64,000 bases of DNA, from the NCBI GenBank assembly GCA_964017125.1, contig OZ024908.1, positions 59,488,021 through 59,552,020 of the forward strand, written 5' to 3'. Numbering within the stretch: position 1 is the stretch's first letter; each line of letters starts with the position of its first letter. The notes beneath the pieces are model-generated. The model saw only the letters and a program-made list of their open reading frames with translations. It did not search any database and was not told the DNA's origin. This DNA comes from Flabesymbios commensalis. Its lineage: Eukaryota > Annelida > Polychaeta > Terebellida > Flabelligeridae. Below are positions 11,691 to 25,334 of the stretch, piece by piece. The position numbers and the translations under genes are program-made.

Positions 11691-13379
11691 TCAGACTATA
11701 ACTTTCCATATGTACGATAATTCTGGCGAGCCAAATATTATGACGCGTATATGTAGGCCTCAGGGTTTTTTTCATTCATTTGAAAGTGTCAATCGCGTTA
11801 CGTGTATCTTAACAATTAACTTTTCAAATAGACCCTAAGTTATTTCACACAAAGATGTCATGAGCTAAATCGGGCGGAAAGTTGACAAATAACACTGGCG
11901 GCTCCAGGATCTGTAGAAAGGGGGGAGGCGCTGGGAATTTCTTTTTCCTGAATTTTTTGTTAATATTAAGACAATCCAGGTGTTTGGTAAAAATCGCGAC
12001 TTGTCTGGTTAATAAGGTCTCGTGGCAATATCAGAATGCTTGAAGAGATGTAGATGTTCTCAAACGTTTGCAATGTTAATCTAGATACCCCTAGGCTTTC
12101 TTTAGTGAACAAATCAGCTTGTTATGAGCTCTATAATTTTCTTCTTTCTTGAAATATTTTCGACTATAAGTACAAAGTGTCGGCCGATTTAAAAACCAAG
12201 ATTGCGGCCAAAACCTGGACCTGGCCCATCAAAATTCCTGTGGAGCAAGATCTTAACTATTTGTGTGCCAAAATTCACAATTTTCGTGAAGTACACACTT
12301 CGTCTCATCAAGTGACTTGAGCGCCCGCACTAAGGGTATACTCGCTTTTCCAAAGATTCCTTGTTCCGAAGGTTCGTTGTTCAGAAATAAAGGTTGTTTG
12401 TTCAAAAGGTTGATTGTTCAAAACGCAGGGGTTTTCGTTATTTCTAAATAGCGGGGTTTATTCGGCCGAAGTTTCATTGTTCCGAAGGTTCGTCGATCTG
12501 AAAATAAGGTTCATTATTTCGAGGGTTCGTTGTTCCAAAAATAAAGTTTCATTGTCTCGAGGGTTCATTGTTCCGAAACATGGGTTCTTTTCTCCGAAAT
12601 TAAGGGGGGGATTGTGCATAATATTTATTTCATTTCCTATCTGCAGAACTTTATTTTTACACTGCCTCAAGCAACATATTTATTCAAGTTTGTGTGTGGA
12701 GATAAATATTTATTTCACTTTCTTGTTTACAAAATTCTTTATTTCAAATTACTTTAAAGTTAATTTTGTCCTTCAGATAATGTTTTTTCTCACGCAAAAT
12801 AGGTCTGAAATATGTATTTGAAAATACTCCAGCAAACCCCCTGGTAATTGAATGGTGGCCACTTACTAAATATTCTTAACAACATAGCTCAGCAACATTT
12901 TTTTACATGCTGGGAGTGTGAGATTATGTTTTCCCCTGAGGAATAATGGAATAACGGAATAAAAATGATTAGGTCTATTGTCGTGAATAGCGGTGAAATG
13001 GGTTACGGTGAAAACAGGAATATTAAGCATTGAACCTATTTTAATGCAATTTATTTTGATGATTTGCTAGAAGCCATTGTCCCGATGGTGTTGGAAGGTA
13101 TCCTGGAAGATCAGTAAAATTGGGCTATTTTTAAGGTCAAGGTCATACATAAAATAGTGTTTATTTAGTCTAATAATTATATGAAACTGACGAAACTGGT
13201 TTCCTGTAATCGCGAAACGAAACAGACGAAACGAGACTGACGTCCTGTAGTCGACGAAACTGACGAAACTGGGTTCATGTTAAATGTGTAATCGACGACA
13301 CTGGCGAAACTGAGCTCCTGTTATTGACGAAACTGATGGAATTGAGTTTTTGTAATAGACAAAACTCATCCCCTTAGCT

Positions 13380-16300
13380 CTATCACCTTGGACATGGGTG
13401 ACCCCCTCACCCCCTCCCACCACCTTCAACATGACTGACGCTCCCCACCCCCTCCCATCACCTGCAACATGGCTTATGGAGGTCGCCACCTGACCATGGC
13501 TGAAACCCCTCACATCACCTTGAACATGACTGACGCCTGTTTATACCCTCCCATCACCTTCAACATGGCTGACGCCCCTACTCCCCTCCTTTGTCGCCAC
13601 CTGAGCATGGCTGACACCCCTCACATCACCTTAAACATGACTGACGCCTGCTCATACCCTCCCATCACCTGTGCGCCCCTCACACCTTCCATCACCTTCA
13701 ACATGGGTGACGCCCCTCACCCCTCCCATCACCTTCAACATGGGTGATGCCCCTCACTCCCTCCCGGCCATCACCTTGCACGTGGTTTACGACCCTCACT
13801 CCCCTGCCATCACCTTTAACTTCGCTGACGCCCATAACCCCCTGCCACCACCTGAACATGGCTGACGCCCCTCACATCACCTTGTACATGACTGATGCCC
13901 CTTCACCCCCTCACATCACCTTGGACATGGCTGACGCCCCTCACCCCTTCCATTACCTTGAACATGGCTGACGCCCCTCACATCACCTTGTACATGGCTG
14001 ACGCGTCTGCACCCCCTCACATCACCTTGGACATGGCTGACGCCCCTCACCCCTTTCATTACCTTGAACATGGCTGACACCCCTCACATCACCTTGTACA
14101 TGGCTGACGCATCTTCACCCCCTCACATCACCTTGAACATGACTGACTCCTCTTCACCCCCTCACATCACCTTGGACATGGCTGACGCCCCTCACATCAC
14201 TTTGTACATGACTGACGCCTCTTCACCCCCTCACATCACCTTGGACATGGGTGACGCCCCTCACCCCTTCCATTAATTTGAACATGGCAGACACCCCTCA
14301 CATCACTTTGTACATGACTGACGCCTCTTCACCCCCTCACATCACCTTGTACATGACTGATGCCTCTTCACCCCTCTCACATCACCTTGAACATGACTGA
14401 CGCCCCTCACATCACCTTGTACATGACTGACGCCTCTTCACCCCCTCACATCACCTTGAACATGGCTGACGCCCCTCACATCACCTTGTACATGACTGAC
14501 GCCTCTTCACCCCTCACATCACTTTGTACATGACTGACGCCTCTTCACCCCTCTCACATCACCTTGAACATGACTGACGCCCCTCACATCACCTTGTACA
14601 TGACTGACGCCTCTTCACCCCCTCACATCACCTTGAAAATGGCTGACGCCCCTCACATCACCTTGTACATGACTGACGCCTCTTCACCCCTCACATCACC
14701 TTGAACATGACTGACGCCTGTTTATACCCTCCCATCACCTTCAACATGGCTGACGCCCCTACTCCCCTCCTTTGTCGCCACCTGAGCATGGCTGACACCC
14801 CTCACATCACCTTAAACATGACTGACGCCTGCTCATACCCTCCCATCACCTGTGCGCCCCTCACGCCTTCCATCACCTTCAACATGGGTGACGCACCTCA
14901 CCCCTCCCATCACCTTCAACATGGGTGATGCCCCTCACTCCCTCCCGGCCATCACCTTGCACGTGGTTTACGACCCTCACTCCCCTGCCATCACCTTTAA
15001 CTTCGCTGACGCCCATAACCCCCCTGCCACCACCTGAACATGGCTGACGCCCCTCACATCACCTTGTACATGACTGATGCCCCTTCACCCCCTCACATCA
15101 CCTTGGACATGGCTGACGCCCCTCACCCCTTCCATTACCTTGAACATGGCTGACGCCCCTCACATCACCTTGTACATGGCTGACGCGTCTTCACCCCCTC
15201 ACATCACCTTGGACATGGCTGACGCCCCTCACCCCTTACATTACCTTGAACATGGCTGACACCCCTCACATCACCTTGTACATGGCTGACGCATCTTCAC
15301 CCCCTCACATCACCTTGAACATGACTGACTCCTCTTCACCCCCTCACATCACCTTGGACATGGCTGACGCCCCTCACATCACTTTGTACATGACTGACGC
15401 CTCTTCACCCCCTCACATCACCTTGGACATGGGTGACGCCCCTTACCCCTTCCATTAATTTGAACATGGCAGACACCCCTCACATCACTTTGTACATGAC
15501 TGACGCCTCTTCACCCCCTCACATCACCTTGTACATGACTGATGCCTCTTCACCCCTCTCACATCACCTTGAACATGACTGACGCCCCTCACATCACCTT
15601 GTACATGACTGACGCCTCTTCACCCCCTCACATCACCTTGAACATGGCTGACGCCCCTCACACCACCTTGTACATGACTGACGCCTCTTCACCCCTCACA
15701 TCACTTTGTACATGACTGACGCCTCTTCACCCCCTCACATCACCTTGAACATGGCTGACGCCCCTCACCCCTCACATCACCTTGAACATGGGTGACACCC
15801 CTCACATCACCTTGGACATGGGTGACGCCCCTCACCCCTTCCATTACTTTGAACATGGCTGACGCCCCTCACATCACCTTGTACATGACTGACGACTCTT
15901 CACCCCCTCACATCACCTTGTACATGACTGACGCCTCTTCACCCCCTCACATCACCTTGGACATGACTGACGCCCCTCACCCCTTCCATTACTTTGAACA
16001 TTGCTGACGCCCCTCACATCACTTCGTACATGACTGACGCCTCTTCACCCCCTCACATCACCTTGTACATGACTGACGCCTCTTCACCCCTCTCACATCA
16101 CCTTGGACATGGCTGACGCCCCTCACCCCTTCCATTACTTTGAACATGGCTGACGCCCCTCACATCACCTTGTACATGACTGACGACTCTTCACCCCCTC
16201 ACATCACCTTGTACATGACTGACGCCTCTTCACCCCCTCACATCACCTTGGACATGGCTGACGCCCCTCACATGACCTTGTACATGGCTGACGCCCCTCA

Positions 16301-17075
16301 CATCACATTGTACATGACTGACGACTCTTCACCCCTCTCACATCACCTTGGACATGGCTGACGCCCCTCACCCCTTCCATTACTTTGAACATGGCTGACG
16401 CCCCTCACATCACCTTGTACATGACTGACGACTCTTCACCCCCTCACATCACCTTGTACATGACTGACGCCTCTTCATCCCCTCACATCACCTTGGACAT
16501 GGCTGACGCCTCCCACCCCTTCCATTACCTTGAACATGGCTGACGGCCCTCACATCACTTTGTACATGACTGACGCCTTTTCACCCCCTCACATCACCTT
16601 GTACATGCCTGACGCCTCTTCACCCCCTCACATCACCTTGGACATGGCTGACGCCTCCCACCCCTTCCATTACCTTGAACATGGCTGACGCCCCTCACCC
16701 CCTCACATCACCTTGAACATGGCTGACGCCCCTCACATCACCTTGCACATGACTGACGCCTCTTCACCCCCTCACATCACCTTGAACATGGCTGACGACA
16801 GTCACCCCCGTGCAATCACCTTGAACATTGCTGACGCTCTTCACCCCCCCTCCCCCTGCCATCACTATGGCTGTCACCCCTCACATCGCCCCTCACCCCC
16901 TCCCTGCCATCACCTTTGAACATGATTGACGACAGTCACCCCCGTGCAATCACCTTGAACATTGCTGAGGCTCTTCACCCCCCCTCCCCCTGCCATCACT
17001 ATGGCTGTCACCCCTCACATCGCCTTGAACATGACTGACGCTCTTGTACCCCATCCCATCATTTAACATGTATGA
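13380..17075. repeat. Minisatellite, mixed 39-bp and 30-bp units, about 100 copies
   Basis: Same family as the array at 940-2625, with units such as CACCTTGTACATGACTGACG plus CCTCTTCACCCCCTCACAT (39 bp) and a shorter form without the CTCTTCACC part (30 bp). A higher-order block of about 1.18 kb is itself repeated (13520-14700 and from 14701). Frames stay open in several phases for the same reason. Confidence 0.95.
13520..15880. repeat. Higher-order repeat within the minisatellite, two 1.18-kb blocks
   Basis: The block starting TTGAACATGACTGACGCCTG at 13520 recurs at 14701, with the unusual unit containing CTTTGTCGCCACCTGAGCAT in the same place in each. The two blocks differ at few bases over their first kilobase, which suggests recent duplication by unequal exchange. 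The right limit is approximate. Confidence 0.85.
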
Positions 17076-18055
17076 TTTCACATATCAAACCCTCCACTGA
17101 ACTGGCACATGACCGATTCAATGCTTTGTTAAATTATACTTTTACTTTGTAGCAGTCACTTGAATAGTCAGAATGATTTTCAATATCGTCAAATCCCGTG
17201 ATTCCAGCCTGGGGACAAAACTTGAGAAAACCCCCACACCCCAGGGGTTTGAACAAACAGGAAGCCCCCAGGTAAACCTCGTGGTAACCCCCAGGCTGTC
17301 CCGCGGTGGGGTGGGTCGGGGAATACATTGACTGCTGCATAAAACAGCGTAAGGCCCACATTTCACATTTAATCACACAATATGCTGAATATATCCGGCT
17401 ATACTCCAGTAGTTGTCAGTCCAAGTAAACACGAGACGTAAAAAAAATGTTAATTGGTCTAATGTTGAACCACAACATTAAACCAACATTGGATCCACTT
17501 AGGTATAAAGTGTTTACCAGGCTGATATATCGGCAAACACACTTATAAATATTCCTACAGTACTTCAAATATAGCACAGAATACGCTTTACTGTTACATG
17601 GCTCATTTTTCACGGTCGAGATGCTTGTGTGATTACCGGTGTAACAGTTTCAGATTACCCCCACCCCCCTGTTTACGTTAGCCCCCTGGGGTAATCTGAA
17701 ACTAGTGCCAAGTAAGTTACCTCCTCCAGTCTAGCTTCGAAATAACCCCATCAATTTTACTGGTTAGCTCCCGATGATAAAAATAGTATATTTATTTTTT
17801 CATCACATGGCATTTGCCTTTGATCTCTAGGGCAACTAGCAAAAAATATGTTAGGATATTATACAGTATATAACCCTCCATGGCTAACGAGAAACATTGC
17901 TGGTATTGAGCGTTACAAAAATCCATAAAAACTGACAAGTATTCTGTCCAAGCAGTCAGATTTATACGAAAATATTCTGGACTGAAAGAGTTAATGTTGA
18001 GCGAACGTCACAGACGGTGACCCAACAATAAATCAACAATGGGTCAATTTTTAAT

Positions 18056-18126
18056 CCATCCATCCATCCATCCATCCATCCTCATATCCATCCATCCATC
18101 CATCCATCCATCCATCCATCCATCCA
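18056..18126. repeat. ATCC microsatellite in copy B
   Basis: Two runs of ATCC separated by CTCATATCC, matching the larger array at 3409-3765 in copy A. Confidence 0.9.
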
Positions 18127-18584
18127 AATACAGCACAGAATACGCATTCGGCGCTTTAGGGGTTAGCTTGTGTTTGCATTTTAAAATTATGAAAATATAT
18201 TTCCCTTCTTAGGGAAATAATTATATTTTCACAATAAATTATTGTTAAATGCAAACACAATCCATTTCACAAAATATGATAAAGAGAGACAGCTTTCATT
18301 ATAGCCAATAAATATATTACTTTTCACAAATTACCAGAGTCTAAATGTAATTATGCAAATAATGTTCGCACTGGACATATATTATATGATTTGCATATAT
18401 TATATGATTTGCCTCTACATAGATTGTAGTTTATCTATATCACCATAGAGACTACTATTGTGAGCAAACATAAATGTGAAAAAAGTTGGTTTAACCATCA
18501 GACTGATAAGCACACAAAATATGTTTTTAAACATCAAAATTTGCAAACGTTTGGTCACAAATCAACCCGTTCAAGCCTGACTTT

Positions 18585-18745
18585 ATAATAATAATAAAAA
18601 GTAATAAAACTTCTATAGCGCCTAACTCCTCGGTGATTCGAGCTCAGAGACGTGACAAACATATTCGTAATCCGACTCATAGTTCCAAAAACCGCTTGCG
18701 TTTGTCGTCTGGGCCAACCGGACCACTGAAGATTTAAATTCGCCT
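18585..18745 (-). mobile_element. SINE-type fragment, reversed, inserted in copy B
   Basis: Read on the minus strand it ends TAGGCGCTATAGAAGTTTTA followed by an ATT-rich tail. Copy A lacks it at the matching place (about 4350), so it was inserted, or lost from A, after the duplication. Confidence 0.5.
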
Positions 18746-19401
18746 GATTTTCATCAACTACAAGCCGCGAATTGCAGTCGCAATTCTCGACTTGTAGTGG
18801 ATGAATATGATATGATGTGGATGAAAAAGTAAAGAAAATTGCCATGTATTAAACCAGTCTCATGGAAATTGTCATTCTTAAACCCTTGGTTGTAGGGAAA
18901 TTAAGTTTGTTTTCAGGGATGAAAAATGATGCTTTAATGCATCGTGAGGGCTTAAAGTTTTAAGTAGGTGGAAATTTAAATTGTTGATTCAGCGCTTTAA
19001 GGGTTAGCTTGTGATCAATGTTGTTTTAATGTTGGGCCAGCGTCGAAGACACTGGCACAACATTAAAACGACATAGTTTTAAGTGTCAGCTTGTTGATAC
19101 ATTGAGACAAAGTTAAGCCAATACATTTATTTATTTATGCATTTACTTATTTACGTGTGACAGGTACATGTGCCACATATCCAGGGCAGTCACCTGCCTA
19201 TGACGTACTGTCCTTTTATAAATGTAGTGAAAATGACTTGCAAAACGCATTCGACCTAGCCTACCTGACTTGCCCATGCAAATAGCAGTAGCTGATTACT
19301 TACAAACAGCAGTAACCGACTAGTTTTAAAGTAAGTAGTTACTGTAGTTTGTCTCTGCGTGGAATATTGCGGGCATATGATTGTCAGGTCAGCAACCTGG
19401 G

Positions 19402-20005
19402 TACACTCAGCTATCAGTGAGTGTCACAGTCACCCACTGAGATTTTGTGTGGCACTTACACATATCCAGCACCATGGGTCTCTGTCGTCTGTTACGTCAC
19501 CGTCTGCCAACCAGCAGCCAGCAGTTCATAAATGAGCCACCAGCGGTGAGGTAGATCGTGATTGGCCAGTTGTGTTTAAATGCACACCTGCCCATCCGCT
19601 GCCAACACATGGGATTTTGTGCACGCAGTGCTCGTCATACAAACCTGAGGGTATCCATGAGTGTTCCACTTTCAATTTCTAATTTTATTGATAATTAATT
19701 TAATGGAGTTTTTAAAAGTATGAGCTAAGCACAATTTTTACTACATACGGTATATATCAGTGTATATTCAGCCTAGATATTTTTATCTCATTTCCAGAAG
19801 CGTCAATGGTAATAACATGAATCGAGTTATTTTGCACTCTGTGAGGCCATCATTCTGAAAGAAGCGGGTTTTTTCCCACGCACCTAGATGCGGCAGTACA
19901 GAGAGTGGCTGTGAAATCTCTGTCCCCTGGTGGTTAATATTAGCTGATCGAGGGAAGATGACCAGTGTCTGAAGTAGAGATAGAGACACTGGTGACACGA
20001 GTGAA
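19402..20005. mobile_element. 604-bp insertion with 9-bp target duplication, copy B only
   Basis: Copy A reads straight through GCAACCTGGGCAGATT at about 5018-5033. In copy B the same place is split, with CAACCTGGG on both sides (19393-19401 and 20006-20014). The ends TACACTCAG... and ...GTGACACGAGTGAA are only weakly inverted. It looks like a non-autonomous DNA transposon; the 9-bp duplication would suit a MULE-like element, but no family is recognised. Confidence 0.75.
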
Positions 20006-20310
20006 CAACCTGGGCAGATTAAACGTAATCAATTGAAAAGATATATGCCTATGATATCATACAATGCCTACACATTGTAAGAAATAATTGCATGGATAAC
20101 TACGTAGATTATATTAAACAATTTTTTATGTTATTTTAGATATAAACTGATAAAAGATTTTACGGGTGAATGGCCGGGTAGCCCTTATTTTCATCCCAAT
20201 TAAGACCTTACTATAATAATTTGACTCAATTTACCTTATACACTAGCAATATTAGGATAACTCTTGATGAGTTATGTTGTGTTCCAATCAGAAGACAGTA
20301 GTGGGTGGCA

Positions 20311-20432
20311 CCCAAGTAAACACAAAACATTTCCATAACATTCATACAACGTCGGCCCAACGTCTTCGCCATTGGTTGAACATTGGTTCAACATTGTAGA
20401 AATGTTATACAAATGTTTTGTGTTTACTGGGA
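20311..20432. repeat. Palindromic MITE, CCCAGTAAACACAAAAC family, copy B
   Basis: Counterpart of 5324-5445. The related, independent copy at 22053-22157 and fragments at 38590-38690, 27760-27870, 55310-55385 and 63540-63645 show that the family is widespread in this genome. Confidence 0.8.
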
Positions 20433-21250
20433 CGACTCGGCTGCTTCTCTGTGCTGTATTACTTATGCTTAAACGCCGACAAAATAAATACCATCATACA
20501 AATAGTTGTGGAATTAGAAATAAATTTGGACCCATTATCGGTAACCTGCGGAGTTGCCTCGATTATGACACATGATCACTCTAAGGATTTGTGCGCCTCT
20601 GAGCTCGCTCCGCTGAGGATATAGGCGCTATATAAGTTTTATTGATTGATCGATTGATTGCGTGTGTGGACGTTAGGGCCTAAATGTTTGGTATGCCACT
20701 TCTACTATAATTATTTTAGGTGAATTTAAAGCAGCTATGTTTTCGCGAGTACGAATGTCTAGCTGGTGGAGTTCAATGTTCTATACAGGGGGTCCCTTGC
20801 CAGTGGCAGTATGATTAGCGACACGGAGCGATCAAGCTGTTTAAATCTGCTATAATATAGCACATTGGCATCTTTAGTGTGTATCATGTATAATATATAT
20901 TTATACGTACATCATACGTACATTATGATAGATCTTAGGCCAACACAATAATATTGATAGGTTAACATATTATTATAAAGATTAAAGTGTCACTATCACA
21001 ATTGCATCGCTCTTGTCGCCCTTGAGTGTGATGTATGAGAAAATCAAATATAATAATTAAACATTCTATGTTTCGTATAAATAATGCTGTGCACTACACA
21101 TTTTGATGGCATCGATGTTAAACACTATATATTCAGTGTATCTAGGTGGAGGTCAATGGACCAAACTCACTGTTAACCTGTAATCACCACATATTGGAAC
21201 AGAAACATCTGATTTCCAAATAAGAGTAATAGGTGTCTCCCATTCAGACT

Positions 21251-24200
21251 GTTGGACAGATTCAATTGACTGGAATAAAAATGCCGAGACCTTGGGAAAA
21301 TTCCATGGACATGATAAAATTATAAAAGTTGAAAATAAAATATATCGGTGCATCTGAGGCAGAAAAGGACTGAAATTTGGACCCGGAGGGTCACATTTCC
21401 CACTTATAAGCCACTTTATAAACAGAATCCAAGACGACCGACAAAATAAAAATGGCTGACAAATTTCAAAAAGGCCAACGAAAAATAAAAAGTGACCGAT
21501 ATGTAATTTGTTTTTTAAAATCCAGTCAAATCAGGTAAAATTCCCTATTATTGCCCAGCCAGGCGATCTATTTCAATTGGCCAAACTCATTTCATGTTGC
21601 TTCAGCAGTTGCCAATACAATGTACTGACCATGTTGCTGAATGTTTTGAGCTGTGACCTAATTCTTGTCTGTCTTGGTTTTTGTTTTAGCAGGCATTAAC
21701 CAAGTGCTCCCGCCCATGACAATAATGGCAAAGTGCGTCTTTAAATCGGCAACTGTCAGGATCATGCCGACCTTTTATAGGCCTACATTGAAAGCAGTAT
21801 ATAAAACCGACTCTTTTGAGGTGTAGCCCTGGGCCTAACCCTAGTATGATAACTATGTTTCATCAATAATCTATTAATTAATAGATTCTTGGTTTCCTAC
21901 ATTATTTATCTCTGAAAATCACTTTCAGAATTGTTATCATTTTGTTGTTTTGCATTCGATGCAGCAGCCTCAACACTTGCAGATATACCTAAAGCCTTGT
22001 CATATCTAGATCTGCCTCACCAAGTTATCACTTCTGGGCTTGCTGATCATTCCCCAGTAAAACAAAACATTTGTATAACATTTATACAATGTGGGACCAA
22101 TTTCGAAGACGGGCCGACGTTGTATAAATGTTATGCAAATGTTTTGTGCTTACTGGGTTATTCCACACAACAGACGATCTTTTAACACCTCGGTTAATTG
22201 TAGTCTAGTTTCTAGTAATTGTAGTATATGTTGCAAGCAATTTCTATTCCTGTAAACTTTTATTGTTGAAACACGTTACACATCTGTGGGAGAGCTAGAT
22301 TAGCTTAGTGGATAAACTTACAACTTTGAAATTTTTTGTAAAATCCAAGATGGCCGCCAAAGCTGCTTTTGAGTTTAACTTTCCGTCATTTTTTGCATAG
22401 AAGTTGTGCAATGCATTTAGATAGGGGTAATCATGATAGTAGGGGGGGGGGGGGGAGGGGTAGAATTATTTTAAGTTATTTTAAGCAAAGCCCTTTTTAA
22501 AACCCATTGGCGACGTACGGGTCTCGGATGATCTCCCGAGATTTAAATAATGTTTGCAGATACAAGACTGGGAGACCTCGTCCTGTTTAGATTATGTTGT
22601 GCGAAATCGTATCTCGAAACAATATTTGCTTATTGACGGAGAAAACTCATTGAAAGTACTATCCCCAAACTGCTAATATTAGTGTCCGGTGTCGTATCCA
22701 GATGAAAACAAGCACCGTGATCAGAGCATAGCCTTACAGCATCATCTTCGTGACAACAGCAGAAACCAGACTAGTCTTGGGTTAGACATTTGAGGGCATT
22801 ATTGGCATCGTTACCGGTATCGTTTGGGAAAATGTTTATGCAGACTTGTATATCGACCCAAGAACTACCAAACATATTTTTACAATGTTAATTTAAGTAT
22901 ACTCGACAAACTGATCTTCTAACACTCCAGTACCACCATCTGAGTGCCTAATTACATGCGCATCACAAATAAATCTTTCTTGGCTGATTCAGGAATGATT
23001 TCTACTTCTTGTATCAGCCAGCTAATGCAACATGCATAATTCTGATGTCCCGCACCAAAATCGTAAAAAAGCATCGTCCTTTGGTTTTAGGTAATGTTGC
23101 CGGATGAAAAAATTATGATTTTGTTCAGCAGTGTAAGCTGTTGGGTACTGAAAATGAATATATTTCAAGAGAGCAACAAGCTGGTAGCTCCGGATGGATT
23201 GCTTATTATTTTACAAAACGAGAAGAGGGATCTATATAATGCTAAAAATTATATGATGTAGAGAAACTGATGAGTCCAGTGACAGTAGTTGGACAACAGC
23301 ACAATTTACTTATTTATGTTTGAGTTATCTTCCTCCATATTTGATAATGATAGATAGCACTTTGCGAAAAAGGTGAAGGCTGTGTCTTGGTTTCATTGTG
23401 GTGTCATTATGAAGACAAATCAACCGTCTAAGATATAATGATAGTTGATGGAGGGCACATATTATGTCATATAAGCAAGCAATGTGAAGGAGATACAAAA
23501 TATTCCCATACAGCTAGTATAGATAATAAATTAACCAAATGAACCAGATTTTACAAATATGCTGGAACGCCTTGGGCAAAAGATCACGAGAACATAGGAA
23601 AAATTAGAAAAATCTTGTTGATACCATGCTACTAAACTTCCTTGCTGTCTACAAGCAATTCTCCATACAGCTTCAAACAAATATCAGCTATTAGCCAGCA
23701 TTCTCATTTTATAAAGAACATCGATAAACATGAATAGATATACAGTTGTGAAGCAGATATCGCTATGTTTGTTTTTAAATATTATCATGTTATATTTTAC
23801 ATAACGTTCTCAGGTTTATCTGTACATTATTGTGCTCGAAATATCCGACGGATTTTCAGAGAAGTTAGATCAAGTGAAAACAAAATGTAATAAAGAAGAC
23901 TTAAACAGTCACTCATGATGTTTAAAATGTCAAATATAAATCATCAAGTAATAGTATCATTTATTATTTTAATTTTTATAAATACATTTTTCTAGATTGC
24001 AATCTGATTTTGACAAGTTCTTGAAACGTGATATCTCAACTACCTATGCATCATGTACATGATTTGCAAATCTGAGTTGTTTATTTTCTATATCATTTTT
24101 TATTTATACTTGACAAAATTAAAAAGTATTTTGGTAAATATAGATATAAATATAATTATTATGTATACAATCTAGTGTATATATATATATATATCTTAAA

Positions 24201-24990
24201 TCAATTTTACGTATGTCGCTCGCTGAAGGTGTCTATTTCTAAAAAAGGGGTGGGGGGGGGGGGTAGAGTGATAACTTCATTCTCAATCGTTTTTATTTGA
24301 TTGATATAACTATTTTGCTGTTATATTCTTACTCCCATATAATGTAGGAGTTTGTAAGGTGTAGATATATATGAGTTGATGTTCATAGTAAAGTAACGGA
24401 CGATTTTTGTACGTTCGAGATTGAAAAATATATATGGAATTTCGTTCATTAAAATGACGATTACGTTAACTTTACGTGTGGCTTTAACCCTATCAATATA
24501 CTTGCAATGGTCTATATTTGCATTTATATATAATTCTGAATCTAGTTGTCAGCTGAAAAAAACCTCTTCACTATCTCAACAGACAGTCAACATTTCACAT
24601 ACTGCATGTTTTCAGAGTTACAGTTATCGTCAACAGTCGCGTCCACATCTCTTTCTGGGAGGGCTCAAGACGTGATAGTGTTATAATAAAATATACCGTT
24701 TTTTATTGAATGAGATTAAAGACAGTCACGGATTCACTCCCTGACAATGACGCCTCCCTACTCTTAGTCCCACCCTTTGTGAACTGCTGTCGCCCACTTT
24801 AGCATCATTTTCCTTCGCGGCTTAATTTATCTCAAGAACCTGCTTAGATGAATGCCAAGTTTATTCAAGAACTCTGGCCTCATAACAATAATCGGCTAAA
24901 TGGCGCGGGTGTTACGGGGTGATCGTCATAATGTGGCTTGCAAAACGAATTTCTTCTTGTCGTTTAAGGTGTCAGATTTTGTGACATAAT
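21251..24990. other. Intergenic stretch without a recognised gene
   Basis: Apart from the MITE at 22053-22157 and G-runs at about 22441 and 24248, I see no supported feature. Parts of 22500-23900 read like short coding bits in places but lack an open frame, splice pattern or recognised family. Confidence 0.5.
22053..22157. repeat. Palindromic MITE, CCCAGTAAACACAAAAC family
   Basis: A 105-bp near-palindrome from CCCAGTAAAACAAAACATTT to GCAAATGTTTTGTGCTTACTGGG (last part shortened here to its key bases TTACTGGG). Arms are about 45 bases with few mismatches. Confidence 0.8.
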
Positions 24991-25030
24991 TCCTATTTAG
25001 AGGGGTGTTCTTAGTTTCCACCCCCTTTGT

Positions 25031-25334
25031 GGGGCCCTAGGGTAGTGGTTAGCACCGCTGCCTTTCACGCCAGAGTTCGGGGTTCGGTTCCCGGTCTCGG
25101 CGGTTTGAAAGAAACAAAAATGTTTCTTCCCCATTCACGTGTGAAAGTCAGTATTGTGGGGAGCCTCCGTGACCGAGAGGTAGCGTGCTCGGCCTCAGAC
25201 CGCCAGGGCTCGAATTTCGAATCCTGTGTCTGGAGGACAGTGTCATCTTAATCATCTCACCATCCTCAGGAGGTTCTCCTGGCCCAGTTTAGCCTATATA
25301 TGCACAAAGGTGGCCTAAAGCCCGATTCATTTCA
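25031..25334 (+). mobile_element. Full-length SINE with two tRNA-like heads
   Basis: The first head (25031 on) has an A box TAGTGGTTAGCACCG, a TTTCACG anticodon-loop region and a B box GGGTTCGGTTCCC, like tRNA-Glu. The second head (from about 25157) has ACCGAGAGGTAGCGTGCTCG and GGGCTCGAATTTCGAATCC. The body ends CCTAAAGCCCGATTCATTTC. Flanks TTTCCACCCCCTTTGT and TTTCCATCCCCTTTGT are 16-bp target duplications with one mismatch. The element needs a partner LINE for movement. Confidence 0.88.

Larger units (their letters stand above)
11765..21250. repeat. Segmental duplication, copy B
   Basis: Direct tandem counterpart of copy A. It starts with CATTCATTTGAAAGTGTCAA, as at position 15, and ends with the same 120-bp tail. 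It contains a longer minisatellite (13380-17075), a reversed SINE-like fragment at 18585-18745, a CCCAGTAA-type MITE remnant near 19015-19075 and a 604-bp insertion, all missing from copy A. No gene is supported within it. Confidence 0.85.

Noticed and set aside
13469-16919. A chain of 60 to 90 residue frames as exons of a repetitive protein
   Set aside because: Same reason; frames overlap in different phases and the sequence is a minisatellite.
22500-23920. Degenerate coding-like bits (e.g. AYYFTKREEG) as a pseudogene
   Set aside because: No family was recognised and no run of consistent frames or splice sites was found.
25031-25230. Two true tRNA genes
   Set aside because: The cloverleaf arms are incomplete and both heads lie inside one SINE with target duplications.
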